This document shows positions 8,371-17,702 of a stretch of DNA of 64,000 nt, one piece after another (position 1 is the stretch's first letter; each line of letters opens with the position of its first letter). The notes beneath the pieces are model-generated. The model was given only the letters and a program-made list of their open reading frames with translations, was not told the DNA's origin and made no database searches. The DNA lies in the NCBI RefSeq assembly GCF_003234115.2, contig NZ_CP126251.1, positions 3,720,001 to 3,784,000 on the forward strand, in the 5' to 3' direction. The stretch is from Curtobacterium sp. MCPF17_002. Its GTDB lineage: Bacteria > Actinomycetota > Actinomycetes > Actinomycetales > Microbacteriaceae. The position numbers were made by a program, and so were the translations under genes.

Positions 8371-9189
8371 ATGCCCATCCTCAACAAGGACATGCAGATC
8401 TGCATCTCACTCGCCGCCCGGCCGAGCAACATCGGCACCCGGTTCCACAACTTCCTCTACGACGAACTCGGCCTGAACTTCGCCTACAAGGCGTTCACCA
8501 CGACCGACCTCCCCGGCGCCGTCACGGGCATCCGTGCGCTCGGCATCCGCGGGTGCTCCGTGTCGATGCCCTTCAAGGAAGCGATCATCCCGCTCGTCGA
8601 CGTGGTCGAGGAGTCCGCGGCCGCGATCGAGTCGATCAACACGGTGGTGAACGACGACGGCGTGCTGACGGCCTCGAACACCGACTACGAAGCGGTTGCG
8701 TCGCTGCTCGCGTCGCACGCCGTCGACCCAGCAGCCAGCGTGTTGCTCCGTGGCTCCGGCGGCATGGCGAAGGCCGTCACGGCCGCCTTCCGGGGTGCGG
8801 GCTTCGAGGAGCTCACGGTCGTCGCCCGCAACGCGGACACCGGTTCCGCACTGGCGCGTCAGTACGGCTACGAGTGGGTCGCCGACGAGCGGGACGCCAC
8901 CTCGGCCGACGTCGTCGTGAACGTCACGCCGCTCGGCATGCGCGGCGACCAGCAGGACGTCCTCGCCTTCGAGCAGGAACGGATCGACGCGGCGGAGACG
9001 GTGTTCGACGTCGTCGCGTTCCCCTCCGAGACACCGCTGGTCCGTGCGGGCCGCGCCATGGGCAAGCGGGTCATCACCGGTGCCGAGGTGATCGCGCTGC
9101 AGGCAGCGCGCCAGTTCGAGCGGTACACCGGCGTCGCCCTGACCGACGAGCAGGTCCGACGGGCCAGCGAGTTCAGCCGAGCCGAGTGA
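8371..9189 (+). CDS. Shikimate dehydrogenase-like protein (AroE family)
   Basis: Protein of 272 residues with the AroE fold: an N-terminal substrate domain with GCSVSMPFKEAI (the Lys of MPFKE is the catalytic position) and NTDYEA, then a Rossmann domain (LLRGSGGMAKAVTAAF, about 127-142). The family start normally reads as a glycine-rich SxSPxxHN-type loop; here it is ISLAARPSNIGTRFHNFLYDE, so this is a paralogue that may act on quinate, shikimate or another hydroxy acid. The nucleotide loop GSGGMAKA lacks the usual GAGGAA pattern. The start has GAGACT 6 nt upstream. It is divergent from the PspC gene. Confidence 0.85.
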   Translation: MPILNKDMQICISLAARPSNIGTRFHNFLYDELGLNFAYKAFTTTDLPGAVTGIRALGIRGCSVSMPFKEAIIPLVDVVEESAAAIESINTVVNDDGVLTASNTDYEAVASLLASHAVDPAASVLLRGSGGMAKAVTAAFRGAGFEELTVVARNADTGSALARQYGYEWVADERDATSADVVVNVTPLGMRGDQQDVLAFEQERIDAAETVFDVVAFPSETPLVRAGRAMGKRVITGAEVIALQAARQFERYTGVALTDEQVRRASEFSRAE

Positions 9190-9281
9190 GCAGGTGACAC
9201 GGGGCCCAAGACCCGGGCGCCGAGACACGGGTGACGAGACACGGAGGTGACGAGCCCGGGTTGATGACGTGACCGGCTGAC

Positions 9282-9325
9282 GGCCTGGAGGCGCGGGGCG
9301 GGCCCGCACCGCGCCTCCAGTCCGG
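9282..9325. repeat. GGAGGCGCG palindrome, copy 1
   Basis: Inverted repeat with arms CTGGAGGCGCGG and CCGCGCCTCCAG and a short GC spacer, between the convergent AroE-like (ends 9189) and SRPBCC (ends 9333) genes. It is one of nine related palindromes in the window. It could act as a bidirectional terminator hairpin, although no T-tract follows. Confidence 0.85.
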
Positions 9326-9332
9326 TGGTCCG

Positions 9333-9776
9333 TCAGTTGGTCGCGGCGCGACCCGCAGCGACCCACCCGAGCCGGCGGAGCGTCTCGACGTTGCGCACCC
9401 AGAGCAACGGCTGCATCAGGAACGACGGCACCCACGTGCCGGGGCCCTCGACGGGGTTCTCGACGATCGTCACCTTGCACCCGCGGCGGTGTTCCTCGAC
9501 GGTCAGCTCCACGCGGGCCTCACCGATCGGCCAGCCCTTGGGCTGGATGACCATCCGGCGCGACGGCTCCCACGCGAGCACCGTCGTGACGTCGTCGATG
9601 ACGAGGGGCCAGACACCGAAGGAGTGGTGCAGACGCGTGCCGACCGCCGGCCAGCCCGGGTCCTGCCCGCGCATGCGAGAGGCTCCCACCACCCAGGTCG
9701 TGAAGAGCCAGCCGTCGGCGAGGACGTCGAAGACGTCCTCCGGACGGCAGTGCAGGATGCGGACGTTCTTCGCCAT
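9333..9776 (-). CDS. SRPBCC-family protein (START-like lipid/ligand-binding fold)
   Basis: Protein of 147 residues with the polyketide-cyclase/SRPBCC pattern: VRILHCRPEDVFDVLADGW at the start, a central LHHSFGVWPLVIDDVTTV region, and a C-terminal helix WVRNVETLRRLGWVA. It begins 2 nt after the stop of the flavin oxidoreductase, so the two are co-transcribed and probably work together. SRPBCC proteins bind hydrophobic ligands in a deep pocket; the ligand here is unknown. Confidence 0.85.
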   Translation of the reverse strand: MAKNVRILHCRPEDVFDVLADGWLFTTWVVGASRMRGQDPGWPAVGTRLHHSFGVWPLVIDDVTTVLAWEPSRRMVIQPKGWPIGEARVELTVEEHRRGCKVTIVENPVEGPGTWVPSFLMQPLLWVRNVETLRRLGWVAAGRAATN

Positions 9777-9778
9777 GA

Positions 9779-11224
9779 TCAGTCCTCCGGTGCGAGTTCG
9801 ACGTCTTCGGGCAGCCCGAACGTGTGGCGGAGCGCACTCCGTGCGGCGTGCCACCCGGCCATGCCGTGCACCCCGGGCCCCGGTGCGGACGCCTCGGAGC
9901 ACAGGTACATGCCACCGCCCATCCGCCACGGGTCGGACGACAGCAGCGGGCGCTTGACGAGCTGCCAGAAGCTCGCGGCACCCGCGGCGATGTCGCCGCC
10001 GACGTAGTTCGGGTTGTAGTCGGCCATCCGCACGGCGGTCCGGCTGCTCGACTGCAGGATCGTGTCCCGGAACCCAGGCGCGAAGCGTTCGATCTGCCGG
10101 GTGATGGCCTCGGTCTGGTCGACGTCGGACCCGGCGGGGACGTGCGAGTACGCCCAGAAGACGTGCTTCCCCTTCGGGGCGCGGCTCGGGTCGACCACGG
10201 TGGGCTCCGATCCGAGGACGTACGGGCGCTCGGCGTGCTGGCCGCGGGCGACGGCTCCCTCGGCGGCGGCGATCTCCGCACGGGTCCCGCCGATGTGGAC
10301 GGTGCCCGCCTTCCGGAGTGCCTCGTTCGTCCACGGCACCGGATCGGACAGCGCGAAGTCCACCTTCGACGCCGCGTTTCCGAACCGGAATCGCCGGAGG
10401 GCACCGCGTCGCGGGGTGGGGATCTGCTTCCCGGCGATCTGCAGCATCCCGGGCACGCTCGTGTCGAACAGGACGGCCTTGGCCGGGGTGAGGTCGGCGA
10501 GGGAGTGGACCTCGCGGCCGGTCTCGATCCGGCCGCCGTGGGCGACGAGGTCGGCGGCGAGCGCGTCGACGATCGCCTGGCTCCCGCCGATCGGCACCGG
10601 CCACCCCCGCGCGTGTGCGTACGCGCCGAGCGAGAGGGCGGCGGCGGCGGTCGCGAGGGACGGCAAGTGCTGGATGGAGTGCGCGGCGACGCCGGACACC
10701 ATCGCGGGCGCGACCTCGTCCCGGAAGCGGAGGTTCCACGCACGCGTTCCCTGCTCGAGCGCGCGGAGCCCGAAGCGCAGGACGCTCACCGGGTGCCGCG
10801 GGACGTGGAGCAGCGCGTCGGTGGCGAAGTCGGCGACCTGGTCGGCGTTGCCGGACAGCGGGAGCATGAGCTGGCGGAAGGCCGGCCCGTCGATGCCGAG
10901 CTCGTCGGCGGTCCGGGCGAGGTCGCGGTATGCGATGCCCGCGCGTCCGCCGTCGAGCGGGTGGCCGTACTGCACCTCGGGGAGTCGGAGTTCGATCCGG
11001 TCCTCCAGGCGGAACAGCCGGAAGAACTCGGACTGCAGCGCCATCGGGTGCACCGCGGAGCAGACGTCGTGCAGGAACCCGGGCAGGGTGAGCGCCGACG
11101 TGCGGGCACCGCCGCCGATCGTGTCGTTCCGTTCGACGACCTCGACGGACAGCCCGGCGCGCGCGAGGGTCACCGCTGCCGCGAGTCCGTTCGGCCCGGC
11201 CCCGACGACCACCGCATCCACCAT
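9779..11224 (-). CDS. FAD-dependent phytoene-desaturase-type oxidoreductase
   Basis: Protein of 481 residues. The N-terminal dinucleotide loop VVVGAGPNGLAAAVTLARAG starts at residue 4, ERNDTIGGGARTS is the second FAD contact, and the C-terminal signature GGGMYLCSEASAPGPGVHGMAGWHAA is typical of NAD(P)/FAD enzymes of the CrtI/RetSat type. The substrate is unknown; no other carotenoid gene is in the window. ATG 11224 has TAGGCT 7 nt upstream, so it is read as leaderless. It is tightly linked to the SRPBCC gene, which may handle the same lipophilic molecule. Confidence 0.88.
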   Translation of the reverse strand: MVDAVVVGAGPNGLAAAVTLARAGLSVEVVERNDTIGGGARTSALTLPGFLHDVCSAVHPMALQSEFFRLFRLEDRIELRLPEVQYGHPLDGGRAGIAYRDLARTADELGIDGPAFRQLMLPLSGNADQVADFATDALLHVPRHPVSVLRFGLRALEQGTRAWNLRFRDEVAPAMVSGVAAHSIQHLPSLATAAAALSLGAYAHARGWPVPIGGSQAIVDALAADLVAHGGRIETGREVHSLADLTPAKAVLFDTSVPGMLQIAGKQIPTPRRGALRRFRFGNAASKVDFALSDPVPWTNEALRKAGTVHIGGTRAEIAAAEGAVARGQHAERPYVLGSEPTVVDPSRAPKGKHVFWAYSHVPAGSDVDQTEAITRQIERFAPGFRDTILQSSSRTAVRMADYNPNYVGGDIAAGAASFWQLVKRPLLSSDPWRMGGGMYLCSEASAPGPGVHGMAGWHAARSALRHTFGLPEDVELAPED

Positions 11225-11284
11225 GCCCCCGAGCCTAGGGTTCCGCGACTGCGCGTGGTCTCGGTCGACCGGGCAGCGGCGCAC

Positions 11285-12350
<1,066 letters not shown>

Positions 12351-12417
12351 CGCCGAGCGGCCGATGCGCCGTGGTGCGCAGCGGGCGATCGCGAGTGGTT
12401 GTGCACGAGCGTTCCTG

Positions 12418-12533
12418 CCCATCGCACCCGCTGTAGGAAGCGCAATCGCGCATGGGGAGCAGGAAAAAGCTGCCTCCTACGAGCGATTCGGCTTTCTACG
12501 CGCGGAACGGCCCCCTACGCGCGGAACGGCCCC
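12418..12533. repeat. 116-bp intergenic element, copy A
   Basis: This copy aligns without gaps to a second copy at 62593-62708. Shared blocks include CCCATCGCACCCGC, GTAGGA, AATCGCGCATGGG and two or more tandem units of ACGCGCGGAACG. Inside it are inverted arms (CCCATCGC / GCGCATGGG). It fills the gap between the convergent DUF4190-like and GNAT genes. Confidence 0.85.
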
Positions 12534-12535
12534 GG

Positions 12536-13063
12536 TCAGAACACCAAGCCGTACACCGCGACGTCCACCCGGTCCGGGCCGAGCGGCAGTGCGCTCCGCA
12601 GGGTGCCCTCCTCGGTGAAGCCGAGCCGCTCGGCGAGGCCGCGACTCCGCCGGTTGTCCACCGCCGTCCGGATCTCGACCCGGGCGGCACCCCGTGCCCG
12701 GGCGACGCCGACGAGGACGGTGGCGGCGCGGCGGACGAGGCCCCGTCCCTCCAGGCCCGCGTCCACCCAGTAGCCGAGCGATGCCTGCCCGAGGTACGGG
12801 TCGAAGGCGAGCGAGGCGGCTCCGACGATTCGGTCGTCCTCCCGGAGGACGCACGGGAGCGCACGGTCCATCGCGTACTGCCCGAGCAGGTGCTCGGTGT
12901 GCAGGACGGCGGTCTCGAGGCTCTGCGGCCGCCATGCCCACGGTTCGGCGGTGCGGAGCCGGTCGAGGTTCGCGAGCACGAGCTCGTGCAGCGGCTCGAC
13001 GGTCGACAGGTCCCGCAACGTCAGCGTGTACCCGTCCCCGAGGTCCCGCCCGAATGCTGCCAC
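12536..13063 (-). CDS. GNAT-family N-acetyltransferase (RimJ/RimL type)
   Basis: Protein of 175 residues. The acetyl-CoA region is LGYWVDAGLEGRGLVRRAATVLVGVA, with the Q/RxxGxG/A motif as LEGRGL (near residue 110), followed by VDNRRSRGLAERLGFTEEGTLR, typical of acetyltransferases acting on ribosomal-protein N-termini or small molecules. GTG 13063 is chosen because TAGGGT lies 7 nt upstream, giving a leaderless start; an in-frame GTG at 13081 lies upstream of that box. Confidence 0.87.
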   Translation of the reverse strand: MAAFGRDLGDGYTLTLRDLSTVEPLHELVLANLDRLRTAEPWAWRPQSLETAVLHTEHLLGQYAMDRALPCVLREDDRIVGAASLAFDPYLGQASLGYWVDAGLEGRGLVRRAATVLVGVARARGAARVEIRTAVDNRRSRGLAERLGFTEEGTLRSALPLGPDRVDVAVYGLVF

Positions 13064-13085
13064 CGTTCCGACCCTAGGCACACGG

Positions 13086-13118
13086 GAACGCCCCCGTCCG
13101 GGATGGACGAGGGCGTTC
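13086..13118 (-). terminator. Hairpin terminator after the ABC exporter operon
   Basis: Arms GAACGCCC (13086-13093) and GGGCGTTC (13111-13118), extended inside by GTCC/GGAC, form a strong stem 42 bp past the permease stop. It separates the exporter operon from the GNAT promoter. There is no clear T-run, as is common in high-GC genomes. Confidence 0.6.
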
Positions 13119-13159
13119 GCGCGATCGGGATCGGGAACCCGACGAGCAGGAGCTGCCGG

Positions 13160-14437
13160 TCACTCGTACCGGAGCGCCTCGATCGGGTTCTGCCGTGCGG
13201 CCCGGCGTGCGGGCAACGTGCCGGCGAGGAACGCGATGAACATCACGACGAGGATGATCGTGATGACCGACGACGGCGCGAACTGCATGATCTGCAGGCC
13301 CGGCAGGTCCTTGAGCACACTGCCGGCGAGCACGTTCGAGATGCCGGTGCCGAGCAGGATCGCGACACCGGCACCGATCGCACTGCCGAGGAACCCGATG
13401 AACACCGCCTCGAGCGAGAACAGCGTGTAGACCTTGCCACCGCCCATGCCCATCGCCTTCATGAGGCCGATCTCGCGGGTGCGCTCCTGCACGCTCATGA
13501 GCAGCGTGTTGATGATGCCGAACCCGGCGGCGACGAGCGCGATCACGGCGAACGCGTTGAGGACGCCGACGATGCCGCTGATGACGGTCTGGAACTGGCC
13601 GAGCTGGTCCTGGATCGTCTGACCCGTGTAGCCGTCCTTCGACAGCGCGCTCTTCACCGTCGAGGCGGAGGCGCCACTGTCGAGGGTCGCGGTCGCGCTG
13701 GCGTACGACGTCGCGATCGACGCGGGCTTCCCGGTCTCCTGCGCCGCCTGCATCGCGTCGGTGAGGGTGGCGTTCGCTCCGGCCCCGCCGCCGAACAGCG
13801 ACTCGTTCTGCACGCCGACGACCGTGGCCGTGAGGGTGTGCTCCTTGCCCTGGTAGTCGTCGACGGCCAGGGTCAGTTCCTGTCCGACAGCGGCCTTCGC
13901 GCTGCCGAGCCCGAGGTTCTTCAGGTAGTTCGTCGGCAGGAGCACCTGGTTGCCGGCGGAGGAAGCGTCGTCGAGCTGCTTGCCCGCGGCCAGGTCGGCG
14001 TCCAGTTCACCGGCGTTGGCCGCGATGTCGACGACGTACTTGCCGTCACCGGCGTGCTCGACCCACTTCGTGCTGAGCGCCACGGCCGGACGGACGGACT
14101 CGATCCCGGAGACGCCCTTGATCGTGTCGACGTCGGACTGGGACAGATACGAGAACGACGCCGGCCCACGGTCGACGCTCTGGCTCGACTCGTCGGGGTC
14201 GTACTTCGCCGGGCCGCTGTCGGTCGACGACTCGACGGTCTTCGTGATCGTCAGCGATCCGGTGTCGCCGATGGAGGCGACCTGGGTGTCGATGTAGTTG
14301 CTCACCCCGGTGCCGATCGCCGACGTGAGCGTGATCGTGAACGCGCCGATGAAGATCGCGATGACCGTGAGGGTGGTGCGGAGCTTCGACCGGAAGGTGT
14401 TCGCGACCGCGGTCTTCAAGAGGTCGAGGAAGTTCAT
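13160..14437 (-). CDS. ABC transporter permease, MacB/FtsX type
   Basis: Protein of 425 residues with MacB topology: one N-terminal membrane helix (LRTTLTVIAIFIGAFTITL, about 20-38), a large extracytoplasmic domain (about 45-285), and three C-terminal helices (about 288-410) ending ARRAARQNPIEALRYE, the family tail. With its ATPase it would export a peptide, lipid or drug, or work as a mechanotransmission device. It overlaps the upstream ATPase gene by 4 nt. The substrate is unknown. Confidence 0.92.
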   Translation of the reverse strand: MNFLDLLKTAVANTFRSKLRTTLTVIAIFIGAFTITLTSAIGTGVSNYIDTQVASIGDTGSLTITKTVESSTDSGPAKYDPDESSQSVDRGPASFSYLSQSDVDTIKGVSGIESVRPAVALSTKWVEHAGDGKYVVDIAANAGELDADLAAGKQLDDASSAGNQVLLPTNYLKNLGLGSAKAAVGQELTLAVDDYQGKEHTLTATVVGVQNESLFGGGAGANATLTDAMQAAQETGKPASIATSYASATATLDSGASASTVKSALSKDGYTGQTIQDQLGQFQTVISGIVGVLNAFAVIALVAAGFGIINTLLMSVQERTREIGLMKAMGMGGGKVYTLFSLEAVFIGFLGSAIGAGVAILLGTGISNVLAGSVLKDLPGLQIMQFAPSSVITIILVVMFIAFLAGTLPARRAARQNPIEALRYE

Positions 14438-15162
14438 GCGGAGTGCCTTCCGTGGTTGCCCGACGCGTCCGCCTGGTCGTTCTCGGCGCCGACCAGGAGG
14501 CCGTCGCGCACGTTGACACGTCGGTCGCAGCGCTCGGCGAGTTCCTCGTCGTGGGTGACCACCACGAGCGTGATGCCGCGCTCCCGCTGCAGCCCGAACA
14601 ACATGTCCTCGACCACCTGGCCGGTGTTGGTGTCGAGGTTGCCGGTGGGCTCGTCGGCGAAGATGACGCTCGGCTCACCGACGAGTGCGCGCGCGATGAC
14701 CACGCGCTGCTTCTGCCCGCCGGACAGGTCGTTCGCGTCGTTCTTCGCCTTGTCGGCCAGGCCGAGTGCGTCGAGCGCCGCCATCCCGCGGCGCTTCCGC
14801 TCGGCCCCGGTGACGCCGGCGATCTTCAGCGGCAGCACGACGTTGTCGAGCACGGAGGTCTTCGGCGTGAGGAAGAACTGCTGGAACACGAAGCCGAACG
14901 TGCTGTTCCGGGTGCGATTCACCTGCCGCGCGCTCAGCGTCGCCGCGTCGGTGCCGTCGAGCAGGATCTGCCCGGCCGACGGCTTGTCGAGCAGTGCGAG
15001 CAGGTGCATGAGCGTGGACTTGCCGGAGCCGGACTTGCCGACGATGGCGAGGCTCTCACCCTGGTTCACCTGCAGGGACACCCCCTTGAGCGCGTCGAAC
15101 CGCGTTGCGCCGCGGCCGTAGGTCCTGGCGAGGCCGCGGGCCTCGAGCACGGGAGTGGTCAT
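14434..15162 (-). CDS. ABC transporter ATP-binding protein, MacB/LolD type
   Basis: Protein of 242 residues with Walker A GKSGSGKST (about 41-49), Q-loop FQQFF, signature LSGGQKQRV (about 143-151), Walker B VIFADEPTGNLD and the His switch VVTHD. It energises the downstream permease. TACGGT lies 6 nt before ATG 15162. The 80-bp gap to the divergent TetR gene holds two inverted repeats, so the pair is probably regulated by that TetR protein. Confidence 0.94.
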   Translation of the reverse strand: MTTPVLEARGLARTYGRGATRFDALKGVSLQVNQGESLAIVGKSGSGKSTLMHLLALLDKPSAGQILLDGTDAATLSARQVNRTRNSTFGFVFQQFFLTPKTSVLDNVVLPLKIAGVTGAERKRRGMAALDALGLADKAKNDANDLSGGQKQRVVIARALVGEPSVIFADEPTGNLDTNTGQVVEDMLFGLQRERGITLVVVTHDEELAERCDRRVNVRDGLLVGAENDQADASGNHGRHSA

Positions 15163-15190
15163 GCGCCCACCGTACTGTCCGCTGCACGAT

Positions 15191-15235
15191 TGCAAGTTTG
15201 CATTTGCTGTAAGCGCTGTGACGTTCGGGTTACAG
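15191..15235. promoter_or_regulatory. Operator region between the ABC exporter and TetR genes
   Basis: Two inverted repeats lie in the 80-bp divergent promoter region. TGCAA-GT-TTGCA is at 15191-15202. CTGTAA (15207-15212) is paired with TTACAG (15230-15235), and the second arm is fused to the TetR -10 box TACAGT. The TetR protein probably binds one of them and represses both directions; which one is not known. Confidence 0.5.
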
Positions 15236-15242
15236 TCAGCCC

Positions 15243-15872
15243 ATGCCCGACACCGCGCCCGCCTCCGAGATGGGCCTCCGCGACCGCAAGCGCATCGAGA
15301 CCCGCCACCGCATCGCCGAGTCCGCGCGCTCGCTGGCGCTCGAGCAGGACATCGACCACACCACGATCGAGCAGATCGCCGCCCGCGCCGAGGTCTCACC
15401 GCGCACGTTCTTCAACTACTTCGAGAGCAAGGAGGACGCGGTCCTCGGGCACACCGAGCTCGACCTCGCCCCGGAGACCCTCGAGGCGCACCTGCAGACC
15501 GTCGCGGGGGAGCCGGCGGCGCAGGCGGTGGTGGACCTGGCGTTCCTGGTGTTCGGCTCCTCGTTCGGCGACGAGCACGAGCGGCTCGCCCGGAAAGAGG
15601 TCATCGTGCGCTTCCCGCAGCTGATGCGGCGGCAGGTGGCGCGGATGACCACAGTGGCCGAGGCGATGACCGGTGCGGTGCGGACGATCCTCGAGCGGGA
15701 CCCGGCGTGGGGAGCCGACGCGGCGACGCCGCAAGCGGCGGAGATGCTGCTCGGCATGTGCATGACCGGGCTGCGGAGCTCCGCTCGGCACGAGGGCTCC
15801 GACCCGGAAGAGGTACGCCAGCGGGTGGTCGCGTCCATCCGGGACACCGCAGCACGGATCGCGGCCGGCTGA
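15243..15872 (+). CDS. TetR-family transcriptional regulator
   Basis: Protein of 209 residues. The N-terminal helix-turn-helix (about 14-60) contains TTIEQIAARAEVSPRTFFNYFESKEDAV, the standard TetR recognition helix. The ligand domain (about 70-209) shows no diagnostic motif. TACAGT lies 6 nt before the ATG, overlapping an inverted repeat, consistent with autorepression. It is divergent from a MacB-type exporter, the usual arrangement for a repressor relieved by the exported compound. Its stop is 7 bp from the convergent osmoprotectant operon. Confidence 0.92.
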   Translation: MPDTAPASEMGLRDRKRIETRHRIAESARSLALEQDIDHTTIEQIAARAEVSPRTFFNYFESKEDAVLGHTELDLAPETLEAHLQTVAGEPAAQAVVDLAFLVFGSSFGDEHERLARKEVIVRFPQLMRRQVARMTTVAEAMTGAVRTILERDPAWGADAATPQAAEMLLGMCMTGLRSSARHEGSDPEEVRQRVVASIRDTAARIAAG

Positions 15873-15879
15873 GCCCCCG

Positions 15880-16932
15880 TCAGGGCTTCGTGATGAAGCC
15901 CTCCTTGACCATCCAGTCGAAGGCGACGTCGGCAGGTTCGCGGCCCTCGACGTCCACCTGGCGGTTGAGCTCCTGCAGCACCGCGTCGGTGAGCTTCGGG
16001 GAGATCTGGTCGTAGATGCCCTTGAGCTGCGGGTACTCCTGCAGGGTCGCCGAGTCGAGCACCGGCGCGACGTTGTACGCCGGGAAGAAGCCCTTGTCGT
16101 CGCCGAGGACGGTCAGTCCGAGCGACTTGATGCGGCCGTCGGTGGTGAACACCTCGCCGAAGTTGCACTTGCCCCGGTCGGTCGCCGTGTAGACGGTGCC
16201 GGTGTCGAGGATGCTCACGTTGCGGTTCGGGATGCCGTTCGGTCCGGAGCCGCCGAGCTCCAACCCGTACTTCTCCAGCATCGGCTTGAAGCCGTCCGCA
16301 CGCGAGTTGAACTCGGACTCGACGCAGAACGTGCGCTGGTCGACGGGCAGCTTCGTGATGTCGGAGAGGCTCTTCACGTTCCCGAGCTCGGACACGGCCT
16401 CGTTCCGCACGGCGAAGGCGTAGGTGTTGTTCATCGGCGCGGGTTCGAGCCAGGTGAGCCCGTTGCCGGCGTCCTCCTTCTTCACCGCCTGCCACTGTTC
16501 CGTCTTGTCCGGGATGCCCTCGGTGTGTCCCATGAAGGTCAGCCACGCGGTGCCGGTGTACTCGTACGTGAAGTCCGCACCGTGCGAGGTCATGAGCTCG
16601 CGGACCGCGACGCTGCCGGGCACGTTCGTCTCGTCGGTGACGTCGAACCCGGCGGCCTTCGCGGCGAGCACCGCGATCTTGCCGAGGACGAGCTGCTCGG
16701 TGAAGTTCTTCGACGTGACGGTGATGTGGGCACCGTCGGGCAGGTCGTCGATGTGCTCGATCGAACCGGGTCCGGCGGCGGGGACGAACGACGTCGCGGG
16801 CTGCAGGCCGCACCCGGCGAGGACGAGCGCGGTGGTGCCGGCGAGGAGCCCGGCGGCGACGGCGCGGGTGCGGCGCACGGCCGACGTGCGGCGCACGGCC
16901 GACGTGCGGCGGGTGCGGGGGCGGCGGGTCAT
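15880..16932 (-). CDS. opuCC: Osmoprotectant ABC transporter substrate-binding lipoprotein
   Basis: Protein of 350 residues. An Arg-rich start with 21-bp repeats (RRTSAVRRTSAVRRTRAV) leads to a signal helix and lipobox LVLAGC (Cys near residue 42). The mature part is an OpuAC-type domain: ITVTSKNFTEQLVLG at the start, then FTYEYTGTAW, DQRTFCVESEF and NFGEVFTTDG. It binds glycine betaine, choline or a similar compatible solute outside the membrane. It is last in a four-gene operon and overlaps the permease gene by 4 nt. Specificity cannot be read from sequence. Confidence 0.92.
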   Translation of the reverse strand: MTRRPRTRRTSAVRRTSAVRRTRAVAAGLLAGTTALVLAGCGLQPATSFVPAAGPGSIEHIDDLPDGAHITVTSKNFTEQLVLGKIAVLAAKAAGFDVTDETNVPGSVAVRELMTSHGADFTYEYTGTAWLTFMGHTEGIPDKTEQWQAVKKEDAGNGLTWLEPAPMNNTYAFAVRNEAVSELGNVKSLSDITKLPVDQRTFCVESEFNSRADGFKPMLEKYGLELGGSGPNGIPNRNVSILDTGTVYTATDRGKCNFGEVFTTDGRIKSLGLTVLGDDKGFFPAYNVAPVLDSATLQEYPQLKGIYDQISPKLTDAVLQELNRQVDVEGREPADVAFDWMVKEGFITKP

Positions 16933-17702
16933 CGGAGTCCCTTCGGTCGTGCGACCGTCTCGACCACGCGGCCGAGCCAGTCGATGGACAGGGCGAGGAG
17001 CGCCACCAGGAGCGCCCCGGAGACCAGGACCTTCGGCAGGAACAGGTTCACGCCCGTCGTGATGAGGAGGCCGAGGCCACCCGCGCCGACGAACGTCGCC
17101 AGGCTGGCGGTGCCGACGAGCAGCACGAGGGCCGTGCGGATGCCCGAGAGCATGACCGGGACGGCCAGCGGCAGCTCGACCCGCATGAGGACGCTGAACG
17201 CGCTCATGCCCATGCCGCGGCCCGCCTCGACCAGCCGGGAGTCGACGCTCTGCACGCCGATCATCGTGTTCCGGAGCACCGGCAGGATCGCGTAGAGCAC
17301 GAGGGCGACGACGGCCGACCACGAGTTGAGGCCGAGCCACGCCGCGAGCAGCACGATGAGCCCGACCGCCGGGGCCGCCTGCCCGAAGTTCGCGACGGCG
17401 AGGACGTACCCGCTCACCCGGCGGAGCGGCCCGCGGGTGAGCAGGATGCCGAGCGGGATGCCGATGACGAGCACGAGCACGGTGGACTCGAGGGTGAGCA
17501 CGAGGTGCTGCCCGGTCAGCGCGAGGATGTCACTCGGGTTGAGCGTGGTGCGCTCGGTGGGGGTGAGGTCCGCCGTGGCGAGCCAGATCGCGAACCCGGC
17601 GAGCACCACGAGGATGGCGATCGGCTGGAACAGCAGGCCCTTCCACGACGTCCTCGCCCCGGTGGCGGGTCCGGCGGCCGGTGCCGCGGCGACAGCGCTC
17701 AC
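16929..17702 (-). CDS. opuCD: Osmoprotectant ABC transporter permease
   Basis: Protein of 257 residues with about six membrane helices. The cytoplasmic EAA-like loop is VEAGRGMGMSAFSVLMRVELPLAVP (about 155-179). LESTVLVLVIGIPLGILLTR and the PVLRNTMIGVQSVDSRLVEAGRGMG region are typical of OpuCB/OpuCD permeases. GTG start in a 4-nt overlap with the ATPase gene. The CB or CD label is by gene order only. Confidence 0.9.
   Translation of the reverse strand: MSAVAAAPAAGPATGARTSWKGLLFQPIAILVVLAGFAIWLATADLTPTERTTLNPSDILALTGQHLVLTLESTVLVLVIGIPLGILLTRGPLRRVSGYVLAVANFGQAAPAVGLIVLLAAWLGLNSWSAVVALVLYAILPVLRNTMIGVQSVDSRLVEAGRGMGMSAFSVLMRVELPLAVPVMLSGIRTALVLLVGTASLATFVGAGGLGLLITTGVNLFLPKVLVSGALLVALLALSIDWLGRVVETVARPKGLR

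Noticed and set aside
6733-9189. Plus-strand frame of 818 codons ending in the AroE-like protein
   Set aside because: Only the last 272 codons (from 8371) show a real family; the earlier part is antisense to serine dehydratase and the PspC gene.
12452-15121. Plus-strand open frame of 889 codons opposite the GNAT and ABC exporter genes
   Set aside because: Low-complexity composition without motifs, while the minus strand has intact ABC and GNAT signatures over the same bases.
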